This document shows, piece by piece, positions 1-8,995 of a stretch of DNA of 64,000 nt. Under the pieces are notes generated by a model. The model was not told the DNA's origin, made no database searches, and saw nothing but the letters and a program-made list of their open reading frames with translations. This DNA comes from SZAS-79 sp963844255 (GTDB lineage Bacteria; Pseudomonadota; Gammaproteobacteria; Burkholderiales; SG8-39): the NCBI GenBank assembly GCA_963844255.1, contig CAWJNP010000003.1, positions 186,001 through 250,000 on the forward strand, written 5' to 3'. Within the stretch, counting starts at the first letter, position 1. Each line of letters starts with the position of its first letter. The position numbers were made by a program, and so were the translations under genes.

Positions 1-623
1 TGATGGATGTCGCCCTGCACCTTGAGGATATGGTTCAGCGCCGCGTTGCCGCGTTGTGCGCCGCTTCCGGCGAGCCTGGCCTGGCGCAGAAACTGGTCGG
101 TGTCGTTCAGCGCGATCGCCCGCGTGCCACCGCCCGCCAGCGGACCCAGCTCGTTTGAGCCCACCACCACGCCGTCGGCGGCGAACGCCACGGGCACCGG
201 CCGCGCGGCAAATGCACGCGCGAGCCAGCCCTGTTGCAGGGTCTCTGCCGATTTCGACGCGGTGTCCCAGATCTCGATCGAGCGGAAATGCGACAGGTTC
301 GGCTGCGGATAGCCGACGCCCTGCACGATCGCCAGTTCGCCCGCACGCCAGAGCGCAACCAGTGGCTGAAGCGCCGGATGCAGCCCGGTATGCGCGTCGA
401 GCTGCAGCACCTCGTCCCTGCGCACTGCAAGGCGCGGGCGCAAGTCGTAGTAGGCCGGATCCGCATACGGCACCACGGCATTCAGGCTGTCGTTACCGCC
501 CTTCAATTCGACGAGGATCAGCAACCGTCGATAGCCTGTGGACTCCTGCGCAAACGCCAGACGCGGAAGCCAGAGCGCACCAAGGCTCGCAGCGCCGATC
601 GAAAGGAAGTCCCTGCGCTTCAT
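1..623 (-). CDS. DUF1501 family protein, Tat-exported (C-terminus cut by window edge)
   Basis: This is the N-terminal ~207 residues of a DUF1501 protein; the gene runs off the left edge. It starts MKRRDFLSIG, a twin-arginine-like signal followed by a hydrophobic stretch ending LAFAQE, so export is predicted. Next comes the family hallmark LILVELKGGNDSLNAVVPY, then SHFRSIEIWDTAS. DUF1501 proteins are sulfatase-fold-like exported proteins of unknown biochemical role. They are almost always encoded next to a DUF1800 protein, which is the case here: the DUF1800 gene ends 8 bp upstream on the same strand. The start ATG at 623 is the only one that gives a complete signal peptide. The family assignment is firm; the function is unknown. 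Confidence 0.88.
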   Translation of the reverse strand, partial: MKRRDFLSIGAASLGALWLPRLAFAQESTGYRRLLILVELKGGNDSLNAVVPYADPAYYDLRPRLAVRRDEVLQLDAHTGLHPALQPLVALWRAGELAIVQGVGYPQPNLSHFRSIEIWDTASKSAETLQQGWLARAFAARPVPVAFAADGVVVGSNELGPLAGGGTRAIALNDTDQFLRQARLAGSGAQRGNAALNHILKVQGDIH

Positions 624-631
624 GTGCCCGC

Positions 632-2152
632 CTATTTCAACTGATACGCCGGATCGGCCGTGAGCCGCCGGATCAGGTTGACGCCCCGAGCATCGATCGC
701 ATTGATCGGCTCGCCGGAGGCCGGCGGAATTGGCAGCAACACGGCATGAACCGCCCGCGACTCGTCGCGTCCGGAGAACTGGCGCAGCCACTCCGCGCCC
801 GAAAACCGGATGTCCAGCGCGGCCCGCATGAAGCGCGCGCGCCCGTCGGCCAGCCGGGGCGGCCCCTTGAGTTCGGACCCGCGCATCTCCGCGATCGCCG
901 TCCCGCCCTGCATGCGCGTCTCGTCCACCCGGAAGAGCCGCTCCAGAAACTGCCGCCGCGCCAGCAGCGTGGTGCTGTTGATCCAGGCATCTCCGCCGGG
1001 CCAGCCGCGCACATTCGGCGGCGCGAACAGGTCCTGCCCCAGGTTGCGCAGGGTGACCGTCAAGGGCAGCGGATCGGAAAATCCGACATCGAACTGTCGC
1101 ACGGTACCGATCACCAGGTCGACCGGCGATTTGACCAGCGCGCCCCGATTCTCCGGCGCATGGAACGCATCCGAAATCAGCAGCTCGCGCAACGCCGTCT
1201 TGATGTCGTATCCGGATGAAAAGAACACGCGCGCGATGCGCCGCACTTCTGCCGGATCCGGCTGCGGCGACACGAACTCGCGCCACAACTTGGCCACGAT
1301 GAATTCAGCCGTCTGCGGCTTCGCGAGCAGGATGTCGAGGACTCCATCTCCATCGAAATTTCCCTGCCGTCCGAGCACCGACTTGGCGCCACCGTCGTGT
1401 GCAAACGGCCGCCAACGGAATTCGCCGGAGTCGCGGTCAATGCTCCAACCGGTGAATGCACGCGCCGCCTCGCGAATGTCCTGCTCGGCGTAGTGTCCTT
1501 CACCCAGCGTGAACAATTCCATTACCTCGCGCGCGAAATTCTCGTTGGGCTGCCCGCGCCGGCTCGTGGCCGAGTCAAGGTACAGAAGCATGGCCGGATC
1601 CTTTGCCACGGCATGCAGCAGCGCGCCGAAATTACCCAATGCATGGCGCCGAAGCAATGCGTTCTGGCGGGCCATCAGTGCGCTGGAACGGACTTTCTGC
1701 AGGCTGGAGGTGAAATGGTTGTGCCAGAAGAGCGTCATGCGCTCGGTCAGCGGCGAAGGTGTGCTGACCATTTCCGCGACCCACCAGTTCTTGAGTTCGA
1801 TCGCACGTTCCATTTGATCGCGCTGGAAGGCTTTTCTTGCATCGCCCGAAAGCTCTCGCAGGGCGCGCGGCGACACGAAGGTGTTCGCCGATGGCGGCGG
1901 CGGCGTCTGTGCCGCTGTAAGCGCGCCGGAGAGCAGCCTTTCGACCGCATCGCGGCGCGCAAGGTGGGAAAATTCGCTGATCTGCCCTGCGCGTGCCTCG
2001 AAACCCGTGCGATTGAGAAGATGGCGCGCGCCATCGGTGCCCAAGGCCTGTCCGACCTCCGCAGCGTTCGCCACGGCTGCCGTAAATGCCAATATTGCGA
2101 CGCTGCCGGCGAGCCGGACGAGGAGCAAGGCGATGCGCAGGACGCGCGGCAT
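632..2152 (-). CDS. DUF1800 family exported protein
   Basis: A 506-residue DUF1800 protein. The open frame extends further upstream, but I place the start at the ATG at 2152. That gives a clean signal peptide (MPRVLRIALLLVRLAG, then an Ala-rich region ending ANAAE) and lies 2 bp after the stop of the preceding small gene. Family signatures are HLLNRTGFEA near the N-terminus, LFWHNHFTSS, and LFTLGEGHYAEQDIREAARA with AFTGW. DUF1800 and DUF1501 proteins form a conserved exported pair of unknown function, and the DUF1501 gene follows 8 bp downstream. The three minus-strand genes at 1-2469 look like one operon. Confidence 0.88.
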   Translation of the reverse strand: MPRVLRIALLLVRLAGSVAILAFTAAVANAAEVGQALGTDGARHLLNRTGFEARAGQISEFSHLARRDAVERLLSGALTAAQTPPPPSANTFVSPRALRELSGDARKAFQRDQMERAIELKNWWVAEMVSTPSPLTERMTLFWHNHFTSSLQKVRSSALMARQNALLRRHALGNFGALLHAVAKDPAMLLYLDSATSRRGQPNENFAREVMELFTLGEGHYAEQDIREAARAFTGWSIDRDSGEFRWRPFAHDGGAKSVLGRQGNFDGDGVLDILLAKPQTAEFIVAKLWREFVSPQPDPAEVRRIARVFFSSGYDIKTALRELLISDAFHAPENRGALVKSPVDLVIGTVRQFDVGFSDPLPLTVTLRNLGQDLFAPPNVRGWPGGDAWINSTTLLARRQFLERLFRVDETRMQGGTAIAEMRGSELKGPPRLADGRARFMRAALDIRFSGAEWLRQFSGRDESRAVHAVLLPIPPASGEPINAIDARGVNLIRRLTADPAYQLK

Positions 2153-2154
2153 GC

Positions 2155-2469
2155 CTAGTGCCGGCGGCGGTCCAGGTTGCGGTTCGCGTCGCGCATGTCG
2201 CGCCGTATGCCTTCGCGCTGCGCGGGCGAGAGACGCTGCCACTCGGCATAGCGCCGCGCGCGCTCCTCGCTGCCCTGCTGCGCCCCGCCGTCGGGAGCGG
2301 CATGTTGTCGCCGCAGGTCTTCTCGCAGCCGCTGGCGCTCCTCGCCGCTCATGCGGCCGCCACCGTCCCGCCGCTGGAACCGGTCGCGCCCGTTGTCGGA
2401 CTGGGCGTGCGCCTGCCCGGCAGCCGCAGCCACCAGCAGCACAAGCAGCAATCCCTTCCGAATCCGCAT
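2155..2469 (-). CDS. Small exported Arg/Gln-rich protein, function unknown
   Basis: A 104-residue protein with a clear signal peptide (MRIRKGLLLVLLVAAAAG, cleavage near AHAQS). The mature part is very hydrophilic and rich in Arg, Gln, Glu and Asp. Its C-terminal segment WQRLSPAQREGIRRDMRDAN resembles the helical repeats of small periplasmic proteins that react to metals or envelope stress (DUF3106 and Spy/CpxP-like families). This is a resemblance only. It is first in the operon with DUF1800 and DUF1501, separated from the DUF1800 start by 2 bp, and divergent from the OmpR/EnvZ pair across a 179-bp gap. I do not recognise a named family with certainty. Confidence 0.6.
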   Translation of the reverse strand: MRIRKGLLLVLLVAAAAGQAHAQSDNGRDRFQRRDGGGRMSGEERQRLREDLRRQHAAPDGGAQQGSEERARRYAEWQRLSPAQREGIRRDMRDANRNLDRRRH

Positions 2470-2648
2470 CTTCAACGCTCCTGCCGAAATAGTACGCGAG
2501 GGCCATGCGTGCGTCGCCCGCATGCAGCGGGCATTTGTAACAAATCGTGTCCGCCGTGCCTCCTCGCTACAGCTGGTAACTGAAAAGCGGGTGCCGGATC
2601 GATTGCAGCGGCAGACAAACCCCGCATTTACCCTATACCATCGTATGC

Positions 2649-3365
2649 ATGAGCGAATTGAAAACACGCCTCCTCGTCGTCGACGACGACCAGCGCCTGC
2701 GCGACATGCTGACCCGCTATCTCGGCGAACAGGGGTTCGAGGTCCGCGCGGCCGGCGATGCCGCGGCCATGGACAAGCAGCTGGCGCGCGAGCGTTACGA
2801 CCTCATCGTGCTTGACCTCATGCTGCCCGGCGAGGACGGCCTCGCGATCTGCCGGCGCCTGCGTGCCCAGAGCGCACCGCCGGCGATCATCATGCTGACT
2901 GCCAAGGGCGACGACGTCGACCGAATCGTCGGCCTTGAGATGGGCGCGGACGACTACCTGCCCAAGCCCTTCAATCCGCGCGAACTGGTCGCGAGGGTCA
3001 ACGCAGTCCTGCGCCGCAAGTCTTCCGACGGGCCGCCGGGCGGCCCGTCTTCGGACAGCGGGGTCCACGCCTTCGGGCCGTACGCGCTGAATCTCGGTAC
3101 CCGCGCCCTCACGCGCGACGGCAAGGATGTGTCGCTCACCACGGGAGAGTTTTCGGTGCTCAAGGTGCTGGCCCAGCATCCCAAGACGCCCCTGTCGCGA
3201 GACAAGCTCATGGAACTCGCGCGCGGCCGGGAGTACGAGGTGTTCGACCGCTCGATCGACGTGCAGATCTCGCGGCTCCGGAAACTGATCGAGGACGATC
3301 CCGCACATCCGCGCTTCATCCAGACGGTCTGGGGGTTCGGCTATGTGTTCGTTCCGGACGGCTAG
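2649..3365 (+). CDS. ompR: OmpR-family response regulator
   Basis: A 238-residue DNA-binding response regulator. The receiver domain (1-~120) has the acidic cluster at 12-14, phosphoacceptor Asp56 in LIVLDLMLP, Thr84 and Lys106 in YLPKPFNP. The C-terminal winged helix (~140-235) has the OmpR-type ending RSIDVQISRLRKLIEDD and VWGFGYVF. It is predicted to be phosphorylated by the kinase encoded next, whose ORF can begin inside this one. The window does not show its targets. Length and motifs are full and intact. The name ompR follows homology; a paralogous OmpR-type regulator cannot be excluded. Confidence 0.9.
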   Translation: MSELKTRLLVVDDDQRLRDMLTRYLGEQGFEVRAAGDAAAMDKQLARERYDLIVLDLMLPGEDGLAICRRLRAQSAPPAIIMLTAKGDDVDRIVGLEMGADDYLPKPFNPRELVARVNAVLRRKSSDGPPGGPSSDSGVHAFGPYALNLGTRALTRDGKDVSLTTGEFSVLKVLAQHPKTPLSRDKLMELARGREYEVFDRSIDVQISRLRKLIEDDPAHPRFIQTVWGFGYVFVPDG

Positions 3366-4767
3366 TGAAGTGACGGCGCCGGACGCGCCACTCAGAGCGC
3401 CCACGGACGCAAAGGTCCCGTTCTGGCGCCCGGATTCGCTGCTCGCGCGCTCGTTCCTGCTGATCGCCCTGTTGCTGGTGCTCTCGCTGGGCGGCTGGTT
3501 CGAAATCTATCGCAGCTACCAGCGTGAGCCGATCGCCCGCGAGATCGCGCAGCAGACCGTTACGATCATCAACCTCACGCGCGCCGCGATCGTCAACGCC
3601 GATCCGAGATTGCGCCTCGAACTGCTGCAGGACCTGAACGAGTCGGAGGGCATCCGGGTGTATGTCGGTTCCCCCGACGAACTGCTCGAGCCCGTTCCCG
3701 AAGCGCCGCTCTACAACCTGATCGGCGAACAGGTACGCCAGATGCTCGGCCGGGGCACGCGGATCGCCTTCGCGCGCAACGGTCTGCCGGGTTACTGGGT
3801 CAGCTTCAACATCGACGAAGACGAATTCTGGGTCAAACTCGAGCGCGAACGGCTGGAGCCGGACTTCGCCTCGCAGTGGATCGGCTGGGGCGTGTTTGCG
3901 CTGCTGCTGTCGCTCCTCGGTGCCTGGCTCATTGCCTCGCGGATCAGCCGGCCGCTGGCGGCGCTGACCCGCGCCGCCCATCAGATCGGGCGCGGCGAGC
4001 GCGCCGAGCCGGCACCTGAGGTCGGCGCCGTGGAAATCCGCACCCTCGCCAGTGCGTTCAACCAGATGTCCAGCGATCTGGCCCAGCTCGAGCGCGACCG
4101 GGCCATGGTGCTTGCAGGGATATCGCACGACCTGCGCACGCCGCTTGCGCGCCTGCGGCTAGGGTTGGAGATGCTCGGCGCACAGGTCGAAAACGAGCGC
4201 AGCCTCACCGACGGGCTCACCGCCGACATCGAGGAAATGGACAAGATCATCGGCCAGTTCCTCGACTTTGCGAAAGGCACGAGCGAGACGCGCGCCGAAG
4301 CGGATCTCGGTGCGCTCGTCGCGGAGATCTGCGAACGCTACGACCGGCTCGGCCATCCCCTGGAACATGGGTCGATACTCGAAGTGCGGTTGCCGCTGGC
4401 GCAGATGGCCGTGCGCCGGGCGATTTCGAACCTGGTCGACAACGCGCTGCGCTATGGGGGTGGGGCAGTGGAAATCGAACTGCAGAAGACCGCGGACCGC
4501 GCCATCGTGGAAGTGCGTGATCGAGGTCCCGGAATACCGGCTGCGGACACCGAACGAATGAAGCAGCCGTTTACGCGCATGGAGCAGGCACGCAGCGGTG
4601 CGGGGAGTTCAGGGCTGGGGCTGGCGATCGTCGACCGGGTGGCGCGCATGCACGGTGGCGGGCTGGAGCTGCTGCCGCGGGTGGGCGGCGGGCTGGTGGC
4701 GCGTTTGTCACTTGGTTTGCGCGAGCCGGCGAGGAAGTCGGACATTTCCATCGTCAACAGCGTGTGA
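3343..4767 (+). CDS. envZ: EnvZ-like sensor histidine kinase
   Basis: An inner-membrane histidine kinase paired with the upstream regulator. It has a transmembrane helix at about 35-57 (LIALLLVLSLGGW), a periplasmic segment of ~120 residues, a second helix at about 178-200 (WGVFALLLSLLGAWLIA), HAMP, the HisKA box GISHDLRTPLARLRL with the phosphorylated His near residue 262, then an ATPase domain with N box NLVDNALRYGG, DRGPGIP and GSSGLGLAIV. The ATG at 3343 overlaps ompR by 23 bp. A GTG at 3370, just after the ompR stop, is an equally plausible start and would shorten the protein by nine residues. Either way the two genes are translationally linked. Confidence 0.88.
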   Translation: MCSFRTASEVTAPDAPLRAPTDAKVPFWRPDSLLARSFLLIALLLVLSLGGWFEIYRSYQREPIAREIAQQTVTIINLTRAAIVNADPRLRLELLQDLNESEGIRVYVGSPDELLEPVPEAPLYNLIGEQVRQMLGRGTRIAFARNGLPGYWVSFNIDEDEFWVKLERERLEPDFASQWIGWGVFALLLSLLGAWLIASRISRPLAALTRAAHQIGRGERAEPAPEVGAVEIRTLASAFNQMSSDLAQLERDRAMVLAGISHDLRTPLARLRLGLEMLGAQVENERSLTDGLTADIEEMDKIIGQFLDFAKGTSETRAEADLGALVAEICERYDRLGHPLEHGSILEVRLPLAQMAVRRAISNLVDNALRYGGGAVEIELQKTADRAIVEVRDRGPGIPAADTERMKQPFTRMEQARSGAGSSGLGLAIVDRVARMHGGGLELLPRVGGGLVARLSLGLREPARKSDISIVNSV

Positions 4768-4945
4768 CACGGCAGGGCAAAACTGCGATCCGTACGTCCA
4801 GACCGGACGGCGCCGATGTCGTCAACAACGCGATGATGCGCTGCGGCCTTCTGCCTCCGGGACGCCCGCAGGGCGCCAGGACCGTGCTGTTCTGCCCGGT
4901 ATACTCAGGCGCTAAAACCAGAAAAACATGATCACCGGAGGCGGC

Positions 4946-5917
4946 ATGTACATGAAGATGAACCGATGGCTGTTCGGCGCCATCGCCACCCTCTGGCTGG
5001 GTCTCGCCGGCGCGCAGACCTGGCCGGACAAGCCGATCACCCTGGTGGTCGGCACCCCGCCCGCCGGTGCCGTCGATGCCTATGCACGGACGGTCGCAGA
5101 GCACATGTCGAAAACGCTGGGACAGAAGGTCCTCGTCGAAAACAAGCCCGGCGCAAACGGCAACATCTCGGCTGAGTACGTGGCGCGCGAACCGGCCGAT
5201 GGCTACACAGTCTGGGTGGGCACGCAGTCGATGGCGGAGATCAATCCGAGCGTCTTCGCTAACCTGCGCTGGAAATTCGAGGATTTCTCGAGCCTCGTCA
5301 AGGGCGTCGAAGCGCCTTTGGTCCTGGTCGTGCATCCGGGCATGAACGTAAAGTCACTGGCCGAACTCGGCACCTGGCTCAAGGCCCACCCCGACAAGGC
5401 CTCGTTTGCCTCTTTCAGCCCCGGCACCTCCTCACATTTTCTCGGCATTCAGCTGGGCGAACGTTTCGGCGTGACGATGACCCACATCCCCTACAAGGGC
5501 TCTGCACCGCAGACGCAGGATCTGGTGGGCGGCCACGTACTGATGGGTTTCTCGCAGCTGCAGACAACGATGGCGCACATCAAGGCGGGCAAGCTCGTTG
5601 CCCTCGCAACGACCGGAAAAGAACGCTGGCGCCAGCTGCCCGACGTACCAACCCTCGCGGAACTCGGTTACCCGGACATGAGTTCGACGGTCTGGTTCGG
5701 CCTCTTCATGCGCGGCGAGGCGCCGGCCGCAGTCCAGGCGAAGTTCCTTGATGCAGCGAAGAAGGCGCATGCCGACCCGGCAGTTCGCGCGCGCCTCGAA
5801 GGCATGGGATTCGACGTGCCAGCGCAGACCAACCCGGAATTCCTCGACGGGATCCGCACGGCCCAGCAACGCTGGGCGAAAATCGTGAAGGCCACGGGAT
5901 TCAAGGCATCGAACTAG
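4946..5917 (+). CDS. Bug/TctC-family tripartite tricarboxylate transporter substrate-binding protein
   Basis: A periplasmic solute-binding protein of about 323 residues. Its signal peptide (MNRWLFGAIATLWLGLAGAQ) is followed by TWPDKPITLVVGTPPAGAVD, the standard beginning of Bug proteins, then NKPGANGNISAEYVA and THIPYKGSAPQTQDLVGG. Such proteins capture organic acids or related anions for TctAB permeases or act as orphan sensors. No tctA or tctB is present here, so this is an orphan receptor. GGAGG at 4937-4941 supports a start at 4946; ATG codons at 4952 and 4958 are alternatives. A possible -10 (TATACT) lies at 4900-4905. The next gene, a monooxygenase, starts 8 bp after the stop and is probably cotranscribed. 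Confidence 0.9.
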   Translation: MYMKMNRWLFGAIATLWLGLAGAQTWPDKPITLVVGTPPAGAVDAYARTVAEHMSKTLGQKVLVENKPGANGNISAEYVAREPADGYTVWVGTQSMAEINPSVFANLRWKFEDFSSLVKGVEAPLVLVVHPGMNVKSLAELGTWLKAHPDKASFASFSPGTSSHFLGIQLGERFGVTMTHIPYKGSAPQTQDLVGGHVLMGFSQLQTTMAHIKAGKLVALATTGKERWRQLPDVPTLAELGYPDMSSTVWFGLFMRGEAPAAVQAKFLDAAKKAHADPAVRARLEGMGFDVPAQTNPEFLDGIRTAQQRWAKIVKATGFKASN

Positions 5918-5925
5918 GAGTGGAA

Positions 5926-7704
5926 ATGCAGGCCGCAATCGATTCAATCGCAACGCAGACAGGCGAATGGCTCGTCCGGTTCGAGCAGACCCTCGGTGCG
6001 CCCGGTGGCGCCGGACTCGAAGCCCTGTTCCATCCGGCGTGCTACTGGCGGGACGCGCTCGCTCTGACCTGGCAGCTGCATACGGTGGGTGGGCGCGAGG
6101 CCGTCACCGCCGATCTGAAAAAGTACGTGGTGAACGCCAGACCCATGGGGTTCAGGCTCAGCCCCCGCCGGACCCCGCCGCGCAGGGTGAAACGTGCGGG
6201 CAGAGAATCGATCGAGGCCATCTTCGGCTTCGAAACCGCGCAGGGACGCGCAAGCGGTGTGCTGCGCCTGATCCCCGATGCCGCCGATGGCAATACGCTC
6301 AAGGCGTGGACCCTCTTCACCTCGCTTGACGAACTCAAGGGCTTTGAAGAACACACCGGCCGCGCGCGTCCCAAGGGCGAATCGTATTCGCGCGACTTCC
6401 GCGGACCGAACTGGCTGGACCTGCGTCGCACCGCCAACCGCTATGAAGGCCGCGATCCCGAGGTGCTGGTAATCGGCGGCGGACAAGCCGGCCTCGACGC
6501 CGCCGCCTGTCTGTCGCAACTGGGCGTCGATACACTGATCGTCGATCGCGAGAGGCACATCGGCGACAACTGGCGCAAGCGCTACCACGCGTTGACCCTG
6601 CACAACCAGGTACAGGTCAACCACATGCCCTACATGCCCTTCCCGCCGAACTGGCCGAGCTACATCCCCAAGGACAAGCTGGCCGGCTGGTTCGAGGCCT
6701 ATGTGGAAGCCATGGAACTGAATTACTGGACCGGCACCGAGTTCCAAGGCGGGACCTATGACGAGGCTGCGGGCCGCTGGACAGCGAAGCTTCGCGTGAA
6801 CGACGGCGGGGAACGCGTGCTGCATCCGCGCCACATCGTGATGGCGACCGGCGTTAGCGGCATCCCCAATCGCCCCGACATCGCTTCACTCGCCGCTTTC
6901 TCCGGTCCTGTCCTCCACTCCAGCCAGTACCGTGACGGCGAAGACTGGAAGGGAAAGAAGGTGCTGATCATCGGCACCGGCAACAGCGCGCACGACATCG
7001 GGCAGGACCTCTACTCGAGCGGCGCACAGGTCACGCTGGTGCAGCGCAATTCCACACTCGTGACCAACATCGAGCCGAGCGCACAGCTCGCCTATGCGCT
7101 GTACGACGAAGGCCCGCCGCTTGCAGACTGCGACCTCATCGCCGCGTCGATGCCACTGGCGCTTGCAAAAAAAACGCACCAGATGCTCACCGAGCAGGCG
7201 AAGGTGCTCGACCGCGCCTTGCTCGACGGCCTGGAGCGTGTGGGTTTCAAGCTCGACTTTGGCGAGGACGGTACCGGCTGGCAGTTCAAGTACCTCTCGC
7301 GCGGCGGCGGCTACTACTTCAACGTCGGCGCCTCCGACCTCGTGGTGAAAGGCGAGATCGGCCTGCGGCAGTTCGCCGACATCGAGCGCTTCGTGCCAGA
7401 GGGCGTGCGGATGCGCGACGGCAGCCTGCTTCCCGCCGACCTCATCGTACTGGCGACCGGCTACAAGGGCCAGGAGGCACTGGTGGAGCGGCTGTTCGGT
7501 GCGGCGGTCGCGCAGAAGATCGGCCCGATCTGGGGATTCGGCGACGGTCAGGAACTGCGCAACATGTTCTCGCACACCGCACAGCCGGGGCTGTGGTTCA
7601 TCGCGGGCAGCCTCGCGCAATGCCGCATCTACTCCAAGGTGCTTGCGTTGCAGATCAAGGCGATCGAAGCCGGTCTGCTGCCACGGCTTGCTGCGCCGGG
7701 CTGA
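5926..7704 (+). CDS. Flavin-dependent monooxygenase with N-terminal SnoaL-like domain
   Basis: A 592-residue FAD/NADPH enzyme. Residues 1 to ~145 form an extra N-terminal region resembling an NTF2/SnoaL-like domain (GLEALFHPACYWRDALALTW). From ~180 a flavin-containing monooxygenase core begins: FAD motif VLVIGGGQAGLDAAACL, then NWRKRYHALTLHNQ, and the NADPH motif VLIIGTGNSAHDIGQDL near residue 346, ending with ATGYKGQEAL. The family oxygenates nucleophilic N or S atoms or ketones; the substrate here is unknown. AGGAG at 5916-5920 fixes the ATG at 5926 over the upstream GTG. The close link to a Bug receptor suggests a catabolic role for an imported compound, but that is inference. Confidence 0.88.
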   Translation: MQAAIDSIATQTGEWLVRFEQTLGAPGGAGLEALFHPACYWRDALALTWQLHTVGGREAVTADLKKYVVNARPMGFRLSPRRTPPRRVKRAGRESIEAIFGFETAQGRASGVLRLIPDAADGNTLKAWTLFTSLDELKGFEEHTGRARPKGESYSRDFRGPNWLDLRRTANRYEGRDPEVLVIGGGQAGLDAAACLSQLGVDTLIVDRERHIGDNWRKRYHALTLHNQVQVNHMPYMPFPPNWPSYIPKDKLAGWFEAYVEAMELNYWTGTEFQGGTYDEAAGRWTAKLRVNDGGERVLHPRHIVMATGVSGIPNRPDIASLAAFSGPVLHSSQYRDGEDWKGKKVLIIGTGNSAHDIGQDLYSSGAQVTLVQRNSTLVTNIEPSAQLAYALYDEGPPLADCDLIAASMPLALAKKTHQMLTEQAKVLDRALLDGLERVGFKLDFGEDGTGWQFKYLSRGGGYYFNVGASDLVVKGEIGLRQFADIERFVPEGVRMRDGSLLPADLIVLATGYKGQEALVERLFGAAVAQKIGPIWGFGDGQELRNMFSHTAQPGLWFIAGSLAQCRIYSKVLALQIKAIEAGLLPRLAAPG

Positions 7705-7724
7705 GAAGAACGCATCCGTCTGCC

Positions 7725-8213
7725 ATGGCCACCGTAGCTCACGTCCCCGACATCACCCATGTGATCCAGCTCGCGATCGCGCCGGTGTTCCTGCTGGCGG
7801 CCGTGGGCACGATCATCACCGCGCTCACCAATCGTCTGGGGCGCGCAGTGGACCGGCGTCGCGTGGTGGAGGACCGCCTTGCAAACACTGCAGTGCGCGA
7901 TGTCGATCTGGCCTACGCCGAGCTGGCCGCGGTCGGCAAGCGCATCAGGGCGATCTATATCGCCACATCCCTCGTCGTGTTGTGCGGATTGTTCGTCTGT
8001 CTGTCGATCTCGGTCGCGTTCCTCGACACCTTCGTGCCGCTGAACCTCGCCTGGATGGTTGCGGTGCTGTTCGTGCTCGCGATGTTCTCGCTGACCGGCG
8101 CGTTGCTGATGATGCTGCGCGAGATCTACCTCGCCATCACTGCGCCGCGGCACACGGCGCACCGCGAGCCGGATCAGGCCGCGGCCGGCGCAAATCGCGC
8201 CAGCACGCCATAG
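7725..8213 (+). CDS. DUF2721 family membrane protein
   Basis: A 162-residue integral membrane protein. Its N-terminus, VIQLAIAPVFLLAAVGTIITALTNRLGRAVDR as three consecutive blocks, is the signature of DUF2721. Two further hydrophobic segments (IYIATSLVVLCGLFVCLSIS and LAWMVAVLFVLAMFSLTGAL) give three helices. The function of the family is unknown. The start ATG at 7725 lies 20 bp after the monooxygenase stop; the longer open frame upstream is only the monooxygenase read in another phase. The tail is Ala-rich and polar. Confidence 0.82.
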   Translation: MATVAHVPDITHVIQLAIAPVFLLAAVGTIITALTNRLGRAVDRRRVVEDRLANTAVRDVDLAYAELAAVGKRIRAIYIATSLVVLCGLFVCLSISVAFLDTFVPLNLAWMVAVLFVLAMFSLTGALLMMLREIYLAITAPRHTAHREPDQAAAGANRASTP

Positions 8214-8236
8214 AGCGGTCCCGCGGCAGAGAAACC

Positions 8237-8995
8237 TCAAGGGCGCGCAGGGCGCAATCTCTCCGTGATCAGCGCGGCATACTTCAAGATGCTCTCGACC
8301 TGCCGCGCATTGAATCCCAGATCCCGCATTCCGCCACTGCCCTTGCCGCACTCCGCACTGGCCATGATGTTCGTGGATGTCCGGGATGTCGCCCCGGGAA
8401 CACATTCGTGACCGAGTCCGAATGCGTGTCCCATCTCATGTTCCTCTGGCGCCTGCCCGGCATGGTTCAGTCTCTTCCAGTCGAGGAACACATAGGGCCG
8501 ATTGGAGTTCCTCCGGCCATGCCCCGTTGCATCGGCGAATCCCGTTGCGCCCGCGTAGGCATCGTAGACGTAGAAGTTGATCGCGTGCGGATCACGCACC
8601 AGTGGTTCGGCACAGGCATTGAATGCACGGTCAGCCAGGCCTGAATCGAAGTCCTGCGCACGATCTCCCAGTCCGGCCAGCTCGCAAGCGGATTCTTTGA
8701 TCTCTCCGTATAGCGCCACGGATTTCAACCTGAACACAACCACCGCGTGCCGCCGCTCAGAGACAAAATGGGCGTTCAGGATCTCAACCTCCTTCCTGAG
8801 TTGCTCGCGCGTAGCAACCCGATGCGCTTCGGGATTGCGGGTAATCACGGCAAAGTGCACATCGAACTGCGGCGGCGGGTCGGCAGCGCGGACCTGGCCG
8901 GCAAGCACGAAGGCAAGTAGCAACCAGGGTACGCGAAGAGGGCTGAATGCCAGCGTCGCGCGGATTCGCTGGCGCCGGGGCACCGCACCCCTCAT
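8237..8995 (-). CDS. Exported metzincin-like zinc metalloprotease
   Basis: A 252-residue protein with a signal-type segment (VPWLLLAFVLAGQVRAADP) and the zinc-binding consensus HEMGHAFGLGHE (residues 186-197). This matches the extended metzincin motif HExxHxxGxxH. A downstream NIMAS at about 210-215 may supply the Met-turn expected of metzincins. The rest of the protein does not match a family I can name. The ATG at 8995 overlaps the stop of the upstream ABC substrate-binding gene (ATGA), so the two are translationally coupled. The substrate is unknown and export to the periplasm or outside is predicted. The protease call rests on the motif alone. Confidence 0.72.
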   Translation of the reverse strand: MRGAVPRRQRIRATLAFSPLRVPWLLLAFVLAGQVRAADPPPQFDVHFAVITRNPEAHRVATREQLRKEVEILNAHFVSERRHAVVVFRLKSVALYGEIKESACELAGLGDRAQDFDSGLADRAFNACAEPLVRDPHAINFYVYDAYAGATGFADATGHGRRNSNRPYVFLDWKRLNHAGQAPEEHEMGHAFGLGHECVPGATSRTSTNIMASAECGKGSGGMRDLGFNARQVESILKYAALITERLRPARP

